Positions 18,975-30,689 of a DNA stretch of 64,000 bases are shown piece after piece. How positions within the stretch are numbered: the first letter of the stretch is position 1; every line of letters begins with the position of its first letter. Below the pieces are notes generated by a model. It saw only the letters and a program-made list of their open reading frames with translations. It searched no databases and was not told where the DNA came from. The translations under genes and the position numbers were made by a program. Source of the DNA: Closterium sp. Naga37s-1 (lineage: Eukaryota; Streptophyta; Zygnematophyceae; Desmidiales; Closteriaceae); assembly GCA_947471745.1 (NCBI GenBank), contig CANJKZ010000172.1, positions 1,880,501 to 1,944,500 on the forward strand, read 5' to 3'.

Positions 18975-19367
18975 CACGCATGATAACGGCACGTGGCCGA
19001 CTTGGCAGCTGTGCCATGCACATGACAGTGCACGTCACACCAACCGTCTGCAAGCACCTACGAATCTGGTGCGCGCTTGTGCATTGCTGTCATTTGCGGG
19101 CGCAATGCTAGACGACAGCCTTTCTGCTGCGTTGGCACGCTGTCGACTTGCTACGTTGGCAAGTCGCCTTTCTGCAGCGCTGGAGCGGTGCGGAATTTGT
19201 AGTGCTGGAACGCGGCTACCATTCTCAATTGTTGTTCCCAACCTTCCCTAGTGAAACTCTTGTTGTGAATGCGCAAGTAGAGGGAACGCTAAGAAACGCT
19301 GTGATCACTCACACAACACGTGCCTTCCCGTAGTATAGCTCCCACCATTGTAAAGTGTTTCTCCGCA
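18975..19367 (+). repeat. E 5' LTR, 5'-truncated
   Basis: It matches the final third of the 3' LTR (about 61475-61949) from GATAACGGCACGTGG to TTTCTCCG. It ends at TTTCTCCGCA, directly followed by the PBS. Confidence 0.8.
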
Positions 19368-19380
19368 TGGTGCGGTGAGC
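19368..19380 (+). other. E primer-binding site TGGTGCGGTGAGC
   Basis: It follows the LTR CA terminus and begins TGG, as expected for pairing with a tRNA CCA end, but it is not the tRNA-Met site used by the other copia elements here. The identical 13-mer occurs, on the minus strand, beside the LTRs of B (55874-55886) and A (33021-33033). Confidence 0.72.
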
Positions 19381-19456
19381 ATGGAAGGCCCTGCAACGAT
19401 ACCTTAGGTCCGTATTACCTATTTTATTCCTAGGCCGGCATTCTGTCTTAGTCGCC

Positions 19457-20607
19457 ATGGTCGACCCAGTTGTTGAAACGGGCGTAGCGGATACCTTGGA
19501 GGCTCGAGAGGCTGATGCATGGAGATGCCATGCGGCTGGCGAGTTTGAAACGATGCTCTACTTGGAGGTGGTTCTCGTGAGGATCCGCGCGCATTGGGCG
19601 GCGAAACACCCTTCCGGACCTACTTCCCCTCGACCGGTGTGGAACTAAGGCGACGTCGACAAGGAAGTCGACGGTGGTGAACAAGTTGGCGGCAGCGAGG
19701 GCTCGAAGAAGAGAGGAGTGATCAGGTCTGCCGACGTCGGTAGGACGAAGGCGCAAATGCAACGGTCGACGGCGGCCGGGGGCAGCTCGCACGGCGACGT
19801 CGGTGGATAGCACCACCCTCCCCAGCGAAGCAACGTGGCGCCGCCGTTGGATACCCAAGTGACGGCGGGCGGGATCGCGCCAACTTACGGTTACTTCAAG
19901 TTCTCGCCGGACAAGATCGCCATCCTGGTGCTTATCATGTGGAACGAGTCCATCGAGCCCCAGATGGACATAAACGGCTTGATGTGCTTCGCCGACGGCT
20001 CCGTGGAGACGCCGCCAGACGCCAACATTGAGCTGCGTGCAGAGTTTCGCGCCGTTCACCTGCTGACCTTTATGAGCATCTTATGATGAAGCTCGCCGGT
20101 GGTAGATATCGCTCTGAAGTCGTGCGGAAGTCGACTTGACGCCGGCCACTTGGCGTGGCAGTTCATTACGTCGACCTACCAGGTGACCAATGACCTGTAT
20201 ATCGGCCACCTGGAGGAGCAGCTGATGCACCCGCTGATGGGCGAGCAGGAAACGACAACCGACTTCTGCAACCGGGCTCGGCGACTTCTTGCCAATATGC
20301 GGATGTCCGACGTCGACTATTTTACGGCGTCGTACATCACGCTCATCGTCAAGCGGCTTCCGAGCGGCTACAACCTGATGCACCGATTGATGGTGATGCC
20401 GGGCATGCGGGAGTCGCTCAAGAGGACACACTCGCACATCATTAGGGACGAGGCAATGCAGGAGGCCGAGAGGCCCACGGAGCTCCTGCCGCAGGCAAAC
20501 TACGTCGCCCCGACGAAGCAAGAAAGTCGGCCGTAGCAGCGTGGTAAACCTGGCAGCGGTGGTAGCGGAGGTGGACAGTTGGAGACGGACGCCGACAAGG
20601 GGAAGTC
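19457..20607 (+). pseudogene. E gag (copia), degraded, 5' part
   Basis: ATG at 19457 (MVDPVVETGVADTLEA) aligns with the gag starts of A and B (MVTM.GAVGD). A stop near 19646 and others near 19808 and 20083 break it. Recognisable gag blocks are AGGIAPTYGYFKFSPDKI (19865-19920), the STYQVTNDLYIGHLEEQL region (20170-20225) and TDFCNRARRLLANMRM (20260-20310). The last open segment, 20099-20536, ends at TAG. Gag of this type packages the RNA into virus-like particles. Coding is cut at 20607 by the A 3' LTR and continues at 56880. Confidence 0.82.
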
Positions 20608-21594
20608 CGCGGAGACAACTACTACAACGTGAGTTAGACTACGGGCTAGGCACGGGTGCTCGTGTGATCTCTGCGTTCGTTCCTTAGTCGTTTCCTTGTG
20701 CGCACACTACTTGCTAGTTCATGGGGAAAGCTGGCAAGAGTTCCACTAGGAAAGGTTCAGAACAATGATCGCAACAACATTTGGCGACACAGACTACATC
20801 AGAGCTAGCTAGGCTGCTGGTCGACCTCCAGCGCAGCATGGTCGACTGCGCTCCAGCGCAGCAGCGCTCGCACCGCTCCAGCATTGCACAGTAGCGGTGC
20901 GCCAACGTTACAAGTCCACGGTGTGCCAACGTTGCAGCAAGTCGGCTGCACAGCGTTGCACCCGTAGGACAACGGTGCACCTGCTTCGCAGGTGCGTGCA
21001 GGCGCTCCACATCTTGTCACGAGCACAGTGCAGACGCCTGGCAGACTCCACGCCAGCGACTGCGCCCACCAGCCACGTCGACCTCGGGATACCACCTCCG
21101 AGGTCGGCCTCGCAGACTCCACCCAGGCGACACTCGCACACGTCGCCCGGGTATCCTGGTCGACCGGGAAACCACTCCCGGTCGACCAGCTTGGTCAGCC
21201 GCCGGCTGCACAAGCTCGGCGTCCCCAATCTCCCCTGTCGAGGTCGACGTCGGCCCCTCCTTCGTCGACCACCAGGTTCGGTCGACCACCAGGTCGACAA
21301 CACTTCTGGTCGACCAGCCCCACGTCGACCAGCACAACAGTCAGCCGACCACCCTAGTCGGCTTCTCCAGGTCGGCGTCACCTAGTCGACGCCCTACACA
21401 GGTCGACCTCCCAAGTCGACCTTCCTGAAATCGGCGCCCTCCCGAAGTCGGCGCCCTTGCAGTGGCCCCGTGCAGGTCGACAAAACCTGCCGACCAGTTC
21501 GCCCACTACTGCAGGTCGGCTGCTCCCCTCACACCCAACCACGAAGTCAGCTCCGCCCAAGCGAGGACGGGGCCACACCCAACTCCCGTTGACA
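20608..21594 (-). repeat. A 3' LTR (987 bp)
   Basis: It runs on the minus strand from TGTCAACGGGAGTTGGG (21594) to CTCCGCG (20608); the terminal CA has become CG. It is near-collinear with 55887-56874 and rich in GTCGAC and GTCGGC words. Confidence 0.88.
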
Positions 21595-21605
21595 CTCCCC
21601 TGCCG
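21595..21605 (-). other. A polypurine tract
   Basis: Minus-strand GCGGCAGGGGAG directly before the LTR start; the same tract precedes the LTRs of B, E and F. Confidence 0.75.
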
Positions 21606-21717
21606 CGTTCACGCTTGGGCTCCCATCCCACACGGCAGCACCACTTGGAGAATAGCCCGTCGGCGTGCACAAAACACACAGCACGCACCGTACCAGCCAT
21701 GCAAGAGGACATGGCAC

Positions 21718-24190
21718 CTACTGCTGCACATCGCCAACGTCAGCCAAGCGCACCTGGCCGATTGCGACGGAGCACCGGTTGAAGGCCGTATAGTGCAGCG
21801 CCTTCGTCAGGAAGTCGGCCGGCTGCTCAGCGGTCGGGATGTACTTCAGCGAAAACTTCCTGCGCTTCACCATGTGTTGCAGCCAGGCCTGTCGCCGTTC
21901 CATGTGCTTGAGGTTGCCCATCAACCCCATGCCCTCGGCGACCGTGATGGCCGACTTGTTGTCCACTCGCAGAACAGTCAGCTTCCCGGCGTCCAGCTGC
22001 CGGAACTCTGCAGGAAGGAAGCGAAGGCGACGTCCCTCCTTGCCGGCTTCGGTGGCCGCCACGTACTTCGACTCAGTCGACGACAGCGTAGCGCACTTGA
22101 TGCGCTGGCTCGACCAGGAGACCGCGGCCCCTCCGTAGACAAACATAGCCGCCCGTGCTCGTCCTGTTCTACTTGCCACCGGCGTCGTCGGCGTCCACGT
22201 AGCCGACCAGTTCCAGCGACTCATGTCCACCGCCGAAATTCAGGGCGGTGTCACGTGTGTTGGCGAGGTAGGCGAGGTAGCGGTCGACCTCGAGCCAGTG
22301 CTGGTCGCTCCTCACCGTGAGGCCACTCCCTAGCTTGCTGCAGGCGAAGGCAATGTCTGGCCTCGACGTCGTCGCCGCGAACTGCAGCAAGCCGACCTTC
22401 AGCAGCTTGCACACCCGGCCGGTTCCATCGTTGAAGTAGTCCGGCTGGGACATGTACCGCACCCGGTCGAGCTTGCTCTGCAGGAAGGCGTTCTTCATGT
22501 TGAGCTGCATCAGGTTGAGGTTGAGTACGGCAACGATGCTGAGGAAGATCCTCAGCGTGACGTAGCTGCTCACCGGCGCAAACGTCTCGTCGTAGTCCGC
22601 GCCATACACCTGAGTGAAGCCCTTCACGACCAGCCTCGCCTTCTCGCGCTCGAAGGTGTTGTCGATGTGGTACTTCGTTGTCAGCACCCATCGGTTCTTC
22701 ATGATATTCACCCTCGGCGGGCGTTCGACCAGCTCCCAAGTGCCCTTGTAATTGAGGCTGCGGATCTCCTCTTCCACGGCGGCCTTCACCGCCAGGCCCT
22801 TCCAGCTCGCCAACGCCTCCTTCACCGTCATCGTCAAGATGTCCCAACGGTGCTCGGGGTCGACATGCATGTCGGGGTCGAGCTCCGGAAACTCCTCATT
22901 GTCCTCGGCGTCGTCGTACGGCAGGTCATCGTCGTCCACGTCGTACACTGTGGTGAAGGCAGCGGGTACGAAGAAGTCAGGCAGCCTCAAAGTCGGCCTG
23001 TACGCCGTGGTCCAGGCTGAGCCTCCTCGGCGTCCTCGGCGTCTCCATCATTACTGGCGTCGCTGCCCTCAGCGTCCTGCTGCACCTCACTTGGCGTCCC
23101 AGCCGACTTCTCCCCTGCGATCGGCTCATCTGCCGACTGCCCGATTGCCGACTGTTCCAACGTCGGCTTTGCCGCTGCCTGCTCCCCTGTCAGCTGCTGT
23201 TCTGCAGGTGCCTCCTTCGCCGTCGTCACCAAAGTCGGCTGCACCACCTGCTGCGTCCCGGTCGGCGTCAGCTTTGCTCCCACGCCGACTTGCACAGCAT
23301 CACGTCGGCCACCGGCGATGCTTGGGGCCAGCGCCTCAGGTGACGCCCCACGTCTCCCTTCATCGCCGGAGGACGACGTCGGGGTCAGCCCATGCAAGAC
23401 GGCAACAAGGGGAGGGGCAGGGGAAGGGCAGGGAGTGGGGACGTCCTCGGCGTTCTCACCAGCAAGCACAGCGACCTCTGCGAGCAGTGGCAGCGTCGCC
23501 GTCGGGGTGTCCGTTGGCGGGTGAACCGGCGATTGCCCTGACGCCGGCCCGTGCTCCGACTTCCACACCTCCAGCGACATGCTCTCGTAGAACACCACGT
23601 CCGACGAGGTGACCACCCGATTGTCGGCGACGTCGAAGAGTTCCCAGCCCTTGCTCTCCTCAGACACGCCGAGGTGAAGGCCCCACCTGGCCTTCGGCTT
23701 CAGCTTCCCACCACGCTGCTGCTCGGGAACCAAGAACTGCGCCATGCAGCCCCACACCCGCGCCAGTGACAAGTCGGGTTTCTTCCCGGTGAGCAGCTGG
23801 TACGGCGTCGTCCCCGGCGGCAGCGTCGACCGCTCAAGGCAGTTGCGGACCCAGACGGCTTGCCGCAGAGCAAGGTGCCACCAGTGGTGCTGCACGCCCA
23901 TGTGCAGCAGCATCGTCCGCACCGACTCCACCACCGTCCTCATCTCCCTTGCCGCCATGCCGTTCTGCTGCGGGGTGTACGTGTAGGTCAGGTCGTGGAC
24001 GATCCCTTTGCCGTTCATGAAGTCGGTGAAATGTCTCCCGAGGAATTCCACTCCCCGGTCAGAGCGCAGCATCAACACCGACTTCTTCGTCTGCTGCTCA
24101 GCCACCGCCAACCACTGCACGAGCACCTGCAACGCATCCGACTTCTTGGCGACCGACCTTACTCACACGTAGCGGGTCTTGCGGTCCTTC
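21718..24190 (-). pseudogene. A integrase, RT and RNase H (copia), with RT core deleted
   Basis: Integrase resumes after the inserted fragment with LLLKDRKTRYV, then a TGA near 24164. LMLRSDRGVEF (D) lies near 24060, and at the E position AREMRT replaces the usual AE.EMRT near 23960. An acidic Ala/Pro linker follows to 22987 and a frame change there enters RT (WVLTTKYH, YGADYDETFAPV, MKNAFLQSKLD). At about 22400 the sequence jumps from GRVCKLLK to the RT thumb (TSRPDIAFACSK), so the segment holding the YVDD catalytic site is missing. RNase H follows in another frame (CATLSSTESKYVAATE, VDNKSAI, KQPADFLTK-like) and stops at 21718. It cannot encode an active RT. Confidence 0.9.
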
Positions 24191-24204
24191 AGCAGCAAGA
24201 AGCC

Positions 24205-24529
24205 AAAAAAAAAACTTTACGATCTATGGGAGGGTTTACGGGCAGCAGCGGGCGGGAATGGTGGGCCCATTAACAAAGGTCGGGATCTTTCGAGCTCTGA
24301 TACCATGTCAAGATACTAACGTAAGGTTTAGGACCTAGGCTTAGGAGCCTAGGCCAACGTATGTCAAGAGAATCGTGGCCAAGAGAAACGAGAATGATTC
24401 TCGTTTCACTATAGCACTAGGGTACATTTAGCAAACATGAGAAGGTGCACCACCAATAGTACGAAAGCATAACTACACTAAAGCTGAAGCTACAGGCAGT
24501 TAGAGGTATATAAAATATATATCGCAACA
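24205..24529 (-). mobile_element. LTR/leader fragment inserted in A integrase
   Basis: On the minus strand it holds a 224-bp LTR (24529-24306, TGTTGCGATATA...TATCTTGACA), PBS TGGTATCAGAGC (24305-24294), the box GGGCCCACC (24268-24260), and about 55 nt ending in a 10-nt poly(T) (24214-24205). The element then stops and integrase resumes. No 3' LTR or TSD is visible, so it is a 5'-end fragment only. The same fragment sits at the same integrase codon in B (39803-40132). Confidence 0.8.
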
Positions 24530-26122
24530 GTACAGGCTACCATCCTAAACAGCCACCCGGAATGGCCTGCACAGGTCGATGTGCTCGACAGCAAGCACGT
24601 CGTCGGCGTCGGAGCCCTGGTCGGGGAAGGTGTGTCGCGCTAGCTTCCCGCCGACGCACGAAACACACGGTGAGCCGGCGCCAAACGCCGACTTAAGGTC
24701 CAGCCTGGGGGCGACCTCGTGCTTCGCTGAGCTCCGGATGGTGTCCATGCCGACGTGGGCAAGCCTCGCATGCAGCCTGTCCGGCGTCGACGTCATCGCT
24801 GAAACGATCGCCCGCAGGGCCACCACCTCCGTGGTGGGCGTCGTCTGCTTGGCCAAGCGGGGGCGCAGTTCGGTGCAGAGGACACGCCCGGTGTATGTTG
24901 CCCGACCGAGCACCTCTCCCGCCGCCGAGCTGCATCCCGTCGCCGTCCTCCTGCAGCTTCACGCCGTTCTCCTTCAGCTGCTCGACCAAGAGTAGGTTCG
25001 CTCGCAAACCCTTGACATGGAGCATCTCGGGGATGAGCACCTGCTTCCCGGCCTCCCCTTGCAGAGCGACAGTGCCGCGGCCCTGGACGTGCTGTAGCGC
25101 TTCATTGAAACCGCGCACGTGCTTCACGTCGCTGCTTGGCTCCAAGTCAACGAAGGCCTCCTTCGTCCCCATCACGTTGTGCGAGCAGCCGCTGTCGAGC
25201 AGGACCACCATCGGGTTCGCCTGCACAGCTGCCGCCACCGCCTGGAAGTCCTCGCCGGCCTCCGGCGCCAGCGAGACGGTCGGCTCCACGACGCCGACCA
25301 GCGAGCACGCCACCGCTTTGTCGTCTCGCCCCTTGCCGCTAGCAGAGGAGTCGGCGTCTTTCGCCGAGTTCGAAGTGGTCGACTGCTTCTCCTTGCGCGG
25401 CTTTTTGCCTCCTCGACGAGGACAACGGCTGCCAGACCTCCCGCGGCCTCCCTTGGCATCGTCGTCGTCGGAACAACTGCGGTCAGGGCCCTCGAAGGAG
25501 AGGTGGTCGGGGTCGCCGCACAGCCAGCACTCCCGACGTCGACTTCCTCCTCCACGACCGCTATCCTTGGTCGACTTCTTCTTTTCGGCGTCCTTGGTCG
25601 GCTTCCAGCCACTGCTACGCTGCCGCCAGACTGCCCACACTGCCCCGGTCGACTACCCTGCTTCGCCGGGGAGACGTTTTTCACCTGCACCAGGAGACCC
25701 TATGACCGCTCAGCCTCCTGCATGGCTTCGTCCTGCAGGATGTACGAGGTCAAGGTGTCCTCGTTGAGCGTTGCCCGCGTGCTTGGCGCCATTGACAGGC
25801 ACTTCAGTAGGTTGTAGCTGCTCGGGAGTCCCTACATGACGTGCGTGACGTATGACGCCGTCGAGTACTGTGCGCCGACCATCCTGATGGTGGCGAGAAT
25901 CCGTCGAGCTCGGTTGCAGTAGTCGGTCGCAGTCTCCTGGTCGCCCATCCGGATGTGTGTCAGTTGCCCCTCAAGTTGGGCGATGAACAGGTCGTCGGTG
26001 ACTTGGTAAGTCGACTTGGTGAAATGCCACGCCCGGTGGCCGACGTCGAGGTGCTCCCTACACGACTTCAGGGCGATCTGCACGCCCGGCGAGCAGCAGA
26101 GCGAGATGACCGTGAAGGTCAG
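24530..26122 (-). pseudogene. A gag C-terminus, zinc knuckle, protease and GAG-pre-integrase
   Basis: Gag resumes left of G2 with LDVGHRAWHF, TYQVTDDLFIAQLEGQL and DYCNRARRILA (26100-25900), then a stop at 25832. Frame-shifted downstream are a knuckle with the last Cys lost (CWLCGDPDHLSFEGPD, about 25525), the aspartic protease motif VVLLDSGCSHNVMG (about 25200), and GAG-pre-integrase (LHARLAHVGMD...CVSCVGGKLARH, about 24780-24640). The integrase start HIDLCRPFRVAV ends in a stop at 24545. The order is normal for copia, but frameshifts near 25700 and 24900 and the stops make it a pseudogene. Confidence 0.88.
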
Positions 26123-26503
26123 TGTGAGGATCTGGTTCAGGAAAGATAAATATATTGAATCCTTCACCTGGGTACAAGGCGAGGCTATATATAGGCTCGA
26201 CAAAAAGGCAGTAACCCGGGTGTTACTAGAAGGTTCCGCGGTTCGCGAAGCGTCCCGAACAAGTCCTTCCCGAATTCGGTAGAAGGCAATTCGGTGCCAA
26301 CCGAAAAGCCTATAATTCGGTGCACTCAAACTAGTTCGGTGCCTATAACTATAATAATATAGTAAAAGCAACGAACCTAGGAAATCTAGCAAAAGCAAGC
26401 AAATCAAAATAAAGCTGAGCTAGATAATGCGTAATGAAGCATAATCAAGCAAGTAAAGTCCAAGCAAGCTAGCAAAGCCAGCATAAGCCGTCGTACTCTT
26501 ACA
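26123..26503 (-). repeat. G2 3' LTR (381 bp)
   Basis: TGTGAGGATCTGG to CGTACTCTTACA on the + strand. A palindromic CTATATATAG at about 26184-26193 could be the TATA box of the minus-strand promoter. Confidence 0.93.
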
Positions 26504-26591
26504 CGTCCTCCCCTCAAAGCTGGGTGGCGTGAGAAACACCCTGCTTGACAAGATAGTCCTTGAGAACATGGCGTGCGTTCCCCATATCACC

Positions 26592-27715
26592 TTATGCAAC
26601 CAAACTGTCCTCCGATGGGTCATATCCCTTCCAGCGTATCAGGAACTCGAGCGTGTTGCCGCGTCTGCGTCGATGAGCGAGAACTTTTTCCACCTCGTAC
26701 TCTGGTTCATCCTGTACGAGAACAGGTGGTGGTGGCGGTAGCTTGCGTCCCTGAAACTGCTGGTTAAGGTCCTTGTAGGGCTTCAGTAGCTGAACATGGA
26801 AAGCGTTGTGAAGCTTCCACGTAGTAGGTAAGCGCAAGCAGAATGTTCCTGGTGTCACCATCGCCTCAACGCGAAAGGGACCACAGAAGCGAGGCCGAAG
26901 CTTGGATGGTAGGTGAGACAGGTTCAAGTTGCGCGTGTCAAGAAGCACCTGATCTCTGACTGCTACTGTGTGGTCACGTCACTGGCGATCGGCATACCGC
27001 TTCCGGGAGTTCTGCATCATGGTGAGACGTCGCTGAGTCTTCTCCCATAGCTGCTGCATGGTGGTGACGAAGTCATGTGCGGCTTGGACGTGTGCCGGTG
27101 TGGTTGGCTGCTGTGGTGTAAGTGGTCCCCGTCCGTAACACAGGAAGAAAGGAGTTTTCCCTGTTGCCGCATGTGTCGCGTTGTTGTAAGCGAACTCTAG
27201 GGTCGGTAACTGTGTGTCGCAGTGGCTGACGTCGTCTTTGCAAGCTGTGCGCAGTAACTGTTCAACCACCTGATTGAGTCGCTCTGTCTGTCCGTCAGTC
27301 TGGGGGTGGTATGCTGAAGACATCGCAAGCTTAGTCCCCAACAATCCCATGAGTTCCCTCCAGAACTTACTAGTGAACTTAGGGTCTCTGTCTGAGATGA
27401 GCGTAGCGGGGATGCCGTGGATGGTGATGAGGCGGTCGAAGAAGAGGCGAGCAGTTGCTTTAGCTGTAGCCGTGGCGTTGGTCGGAATGAAATGTCCCAT
27501 TTTAGAGAACTTATCGATCACCACGAGTATAGCGTCATGCCCTCGTGAGGTCGAAGGTAGCCCACTGATGAAGACTAGGCTGACGACTTGCCATGGCTGC
27601 TCCGGTACGGGTAGAGGCTGAAGTAACCCTGCTTTTTTCAGCTTGCTATTCTTCACCCGCTGACACGTGTCGCAAGAGGTGACAAACTGCTGCACGTCTG
27701 CTGCCATCCCGGGCT
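26592..27715 (-). pseudogene. G2 integrase and chromodomain
   Basis: Integrase opens with the C..C of the zinc domain (SCDTCQRVKNSKLK, about 27670), then VFISGLP where an Asp is expected (changed to Val), LISDRDPKF (Asp present, about 27395) and the Glu of YHPQTDGQTERLNQ. After a TGA near 26979 the C-terminal module (LRPRFCGPF, NAFHVQLLKPY) and a chromodomain (EVEKVLAHRRRRG, LEFLIRWKGYDPSEDSL) follow to 26592. The missing first catalytic Asp and the stop argue against activity. Confidence 0.9.
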
Positions 27716-28301
27716 AGTAGTAGTACTTCGCTATCCCTGCTAACGTCTTGTTGCTCCCGAAATGTCCCGCATATGGTACGTCGTGAAACTCCTCCAGTAG
27801 GATCTGCCGTAGCGGGGCATAGTTCGGTACCCAAATCTTTCCTGTGCCCTTCCTTACAGCAAAGTCTTTCTCCCACTGTAACAGCTTCTTACTGAGGTAC
27901 GTGATGGGCTGCAAACCGTGTCCGTGATCCTGCATCAGTACTACTCCGACTGCCTGGTCACTAGCGTCTGCTTCCACCACGTAGTCTCTGTTTGGATCTG
28001 GTAGGATGAGTACTGGCGCTGTAGTCAGTGCTGTCTGTAGCTGCTCCATGGCTTGCTGATGAGGAGTATCCCATTTGTAGGGCGTATCCTTTTTCAGTAG
28101 GTCGGTCAGTGGCGCTGCTATCTTAGCGTACTATGGCACGAACCTGTTGTAGTAGTTGGCGAAGCCTAGGAATTGCTGCAACACCTTCACGTTCTTGACG
28201 GCTTCGATCTTCCGCGGATCCACGTGTACGCCCTCCGCACTCACCATGTGCCCGAGAAACTGCACCTTCTTCAGGGCAAAGTCACTTTTTGACAGCTTCA
28301 C
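27716..28301 (-). pseudogene. G2 RNase H, deleted
   Basis: It contains the RT connection (QFLGHMVSAEGVHVDP, FANYYNRFVP) interrupted by a stop near 28131, then LPDPNRDYVVEADASDQAVG (RNase H first Asp, about 27980). Directly after QWEKDFAV the sequence jumps to GTGKIWVPNYAPLRQ, the integrase H-H region, so most of RNase H is lost. Another stop lies at 27714-27716. Confidence 0.85.
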
Positions 28302-29117
28302 TTAGATCTTGTTCTCCCGCAAGATCTCAAAGAATTTCCGCAGATGCTCCACGTGCTCCTTCATGTTCTTCGAGTAGATCAGTATGTCCTCCAGGTACAC
28401 TACCACGCACTCGTCCAGCAGGGGCCGTAGGATGTGATTCATCTCTACCTGGAACGTCGCTGGTGCATTGCAGAGTCTGAATGGCATCACCAAGTATTCG
28501 TAGGAGCCGTATCTGGTACGGAACGCCGTCTTGTGGATCGAGTTCTTCGCCATCTTGATCTGCCAGTAACCCGACCGTAGGTCCAGCTTCGAAAACACCG
28601 TTGCACCACGCAGTTGGTCTAGAAGATCGTCTATGCGCGGTATGGGGTATTTGTTTTTGACTGACTGTTTGTTCAGTGCGCGGTAGTCGATGCACATCCG
28701 TAAATTGCCGTCTGGCTTAGGAGTGAAGAGAACTGGTGCACCGTAGGGAGAGGTGGATGTGCGGATCAGTTGTCTGTCCAATAGATACTCTATATGCTTC
28801 TTCATGTCTGTCAGTTCGGTCGGACTCAGTCGGTATGGTGCACGTGAGACGGGTTTCGCACCTGGTTCCTCCACGATCTCATGCTCGTGGGTGCGTGCTG
28901 GAGGTACGTCTGCAGGTAGGTCGTTGGGCATTGTATCCTTGTACTGCTCCAAGACCCCCTTCACTGTTGCAGGTAGCTCTGTACTCGGCTTCTCTTCCTC
29001 TGCTGCTGCCATAACCAGTGCTAAGTAACCCGTGTTACTCTCGTTCACCGCCCGTTCGAACCGTGCCAGTGTGGTTTCAGGAACGTTCCCTGTATCCGTC
29101 CAGCTTCGCAGCTCCAC
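28302..29117 (-). pseudogene. G2 reverse transcriptase (gypsy)
   Basis: An open 271-codon segment with classical gypsy RT blocks: [59 protein letters not shown] and [11 protein letters not shown]. The catalytic YLDD is YLED here, and the usual Gly of MPFGL is Arg, so activity is doubtful. It ends at a stop at 28302. Confidence 0.92.
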
Positions 29118-29189
29118 ACGTTTTCCGTTGTTGTAGATGCATGCCTTCCTGTTGACCCAATCGATCTCGGGGTTGAACCGCTTCAGATA

Positions 29190-29662
29190 TCACGCCCCAA
29201 GATGAAATCCAATCCTTTCATGTTCATGATCGGCAACGTCGGCATCTACCTCAATGCTCCTATCTGCAGCTGCACTATTGACTCGCCGTGGATGGGAAGC
29301 TTCGTACCGTCCACCATCGTTGCTGTAAACTGGGTCTCCTCTGATGACTCTCCAATTTTCTCCAACATCCCGCGGTCGCACACCGAGTGGGACGCACCAC
29401 TGTCCACTAGGGCCTGGAGTCGTCGCCCTTTGCAGATCACCTTGAGTACTAGTGGTTGTGGACGCTCCAAGTAGCTGTAGATGGTGTTGCTTATAGGATC
29501 ATATGGTAGATCAAATGTATCATCCCTTGGTCCTGCGCTCGAAGCTGCTGTCTCAATAGCAGGTATCACCTGAGTAGGGTTAGAAGGATTTATCCGAGGC
29601 TGGTACAGCTTCTCTTGAGCCTGGAACCTTCCCCTAAGCCTTTGCAGCTGTGTAGGCTTCAT
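29190..29662 (-). pseudogene. G2 aspartic protease
   Basis: LQALVDSGASHSVCD (about 29425) is the retroviral-type protease active site; DFILGRDI near 29200 is the second conserved block. Stops near 29246 and 29190 break the frame to RT. Confidence 0.85.
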
Positions 29663-29725
29663 CTGTGGGGAACAGGGAGCCTTTAAACAGTGCTGTTGGG
29701 AGAGAACATTAACTCTTTGGAACGC

Positions 29726-30128
29726 TCAACCCTTATTAGCGCTCCGGAGTAGGGTCCCCATATTACCCGGTACCGGTTTAATTTCTGAATCTCCCTTAAT
29801 AAAGGCTTGAAATCCACGAGAAGTAATTTTCTTACTTGTCGGGGTGTACGGCTGGAGTTTCCCGGTCGGTGCAGGGTCTTGTTTCGCGGATCTCCCTTTA
29901 GTCTCGGCGATTTCCCCTGGTGCCGGTAGGTCGTGACGTTTTAAATTCATGCCATCATATTCTCCTTTTTTTGCCCTCCGAAGTTGCCACGTTGTCCGTT
30001 TTCTGCTTCGGGGATGCCGCACTGTTCTTGTTCCTCAGCTCCGCACGCCTTTTCTTCATTTTCCAACATGCCAAGATACGATGTCCTGTAGCGCCGCAAA
30101 ATTCGCACGTCTCGTTTTTTGCTAGCCG
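29726..30128 (-). pseudogene. G2 nucleocapsid zinc knuckle region
   Basis: CEFCGATGHRILAC (about 30107-30066) is a perfect CX2CX4HX4C knuckle, in the region after the gag stop at 30129. The basic tail (WKMKKRRAE and following) extends to a stop at 29726. Confidence 0.8.
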
Positions 30129-30689
30129 CTACTCCACATCGCCCTTGTCGTTCTCCATCGGGTCGGCAGTCGTGGGTGGTGCCAATCGCCCCATGCCAAT
30201 ATTTGGCTTGTTGCGTCGTGTTCCGTAGTAGCTACTGTTCAAAGCGTCGAACTGTTCGATCAGTGCTGCACGAAACTGCGCCCACGTCCCTTCGCCTTGG
30301 ACTATACTGTTGTTGATCCACTCTAGAGCTAGGCCTCGTAACAGTGTTGCTGCGAGCCGTATGCGCATTGCGTCTCGGTTGAGGCTCGTGCATCCAACGG
30401 CTTCGAAGAAATTTTCTAGTACAGCTACAAATCGACGGACGTCGCTCCCTTTCGCTCTAAGATCGAACGCCTCTGGTTGCCTCGGCTTCACTGCTTCGAG
30501 ACTAACTGTAGCTGCTGCCGTTCTCGCAGAAAAATTTGTCGGTGTCGTCGTCGTCGCTGCTGCTGCTGCTACGGCTACCGATCGGTTCGCAAAGAGTTTT
30601 TCGAGTCGTGGGAGCGCTGCACGTCTCCGCTTATGCTCAGCACGTAACTCCGCGATTTTCTGTACTAAAATATCTCTGTTTCCCTCCAT
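30129..30689 (-). pseudogene. G2 gag capsid region
   Basis: ATG at 30689 (MEGNRDILVQKIAEL), 186 codons. The capsid-like block RFVAVLENFFEAVG...ALEWINN...TWAQFRAALIEQF is typical of plant gypsy gag. A TAG at 30129 separates it from the knuckle. It could be a partial gag product or simply a decayed one. Confidence 0.82.

Noticed and set aside
24205..24214. Poly(A) tract on the + strand as evidence of LINE-type retroposition
   Set aside because: On the sense strand of the fragment it is poly(T), and C1 and C2 leaders have a native poly(T) at the same place, so it belongs to the element leader.
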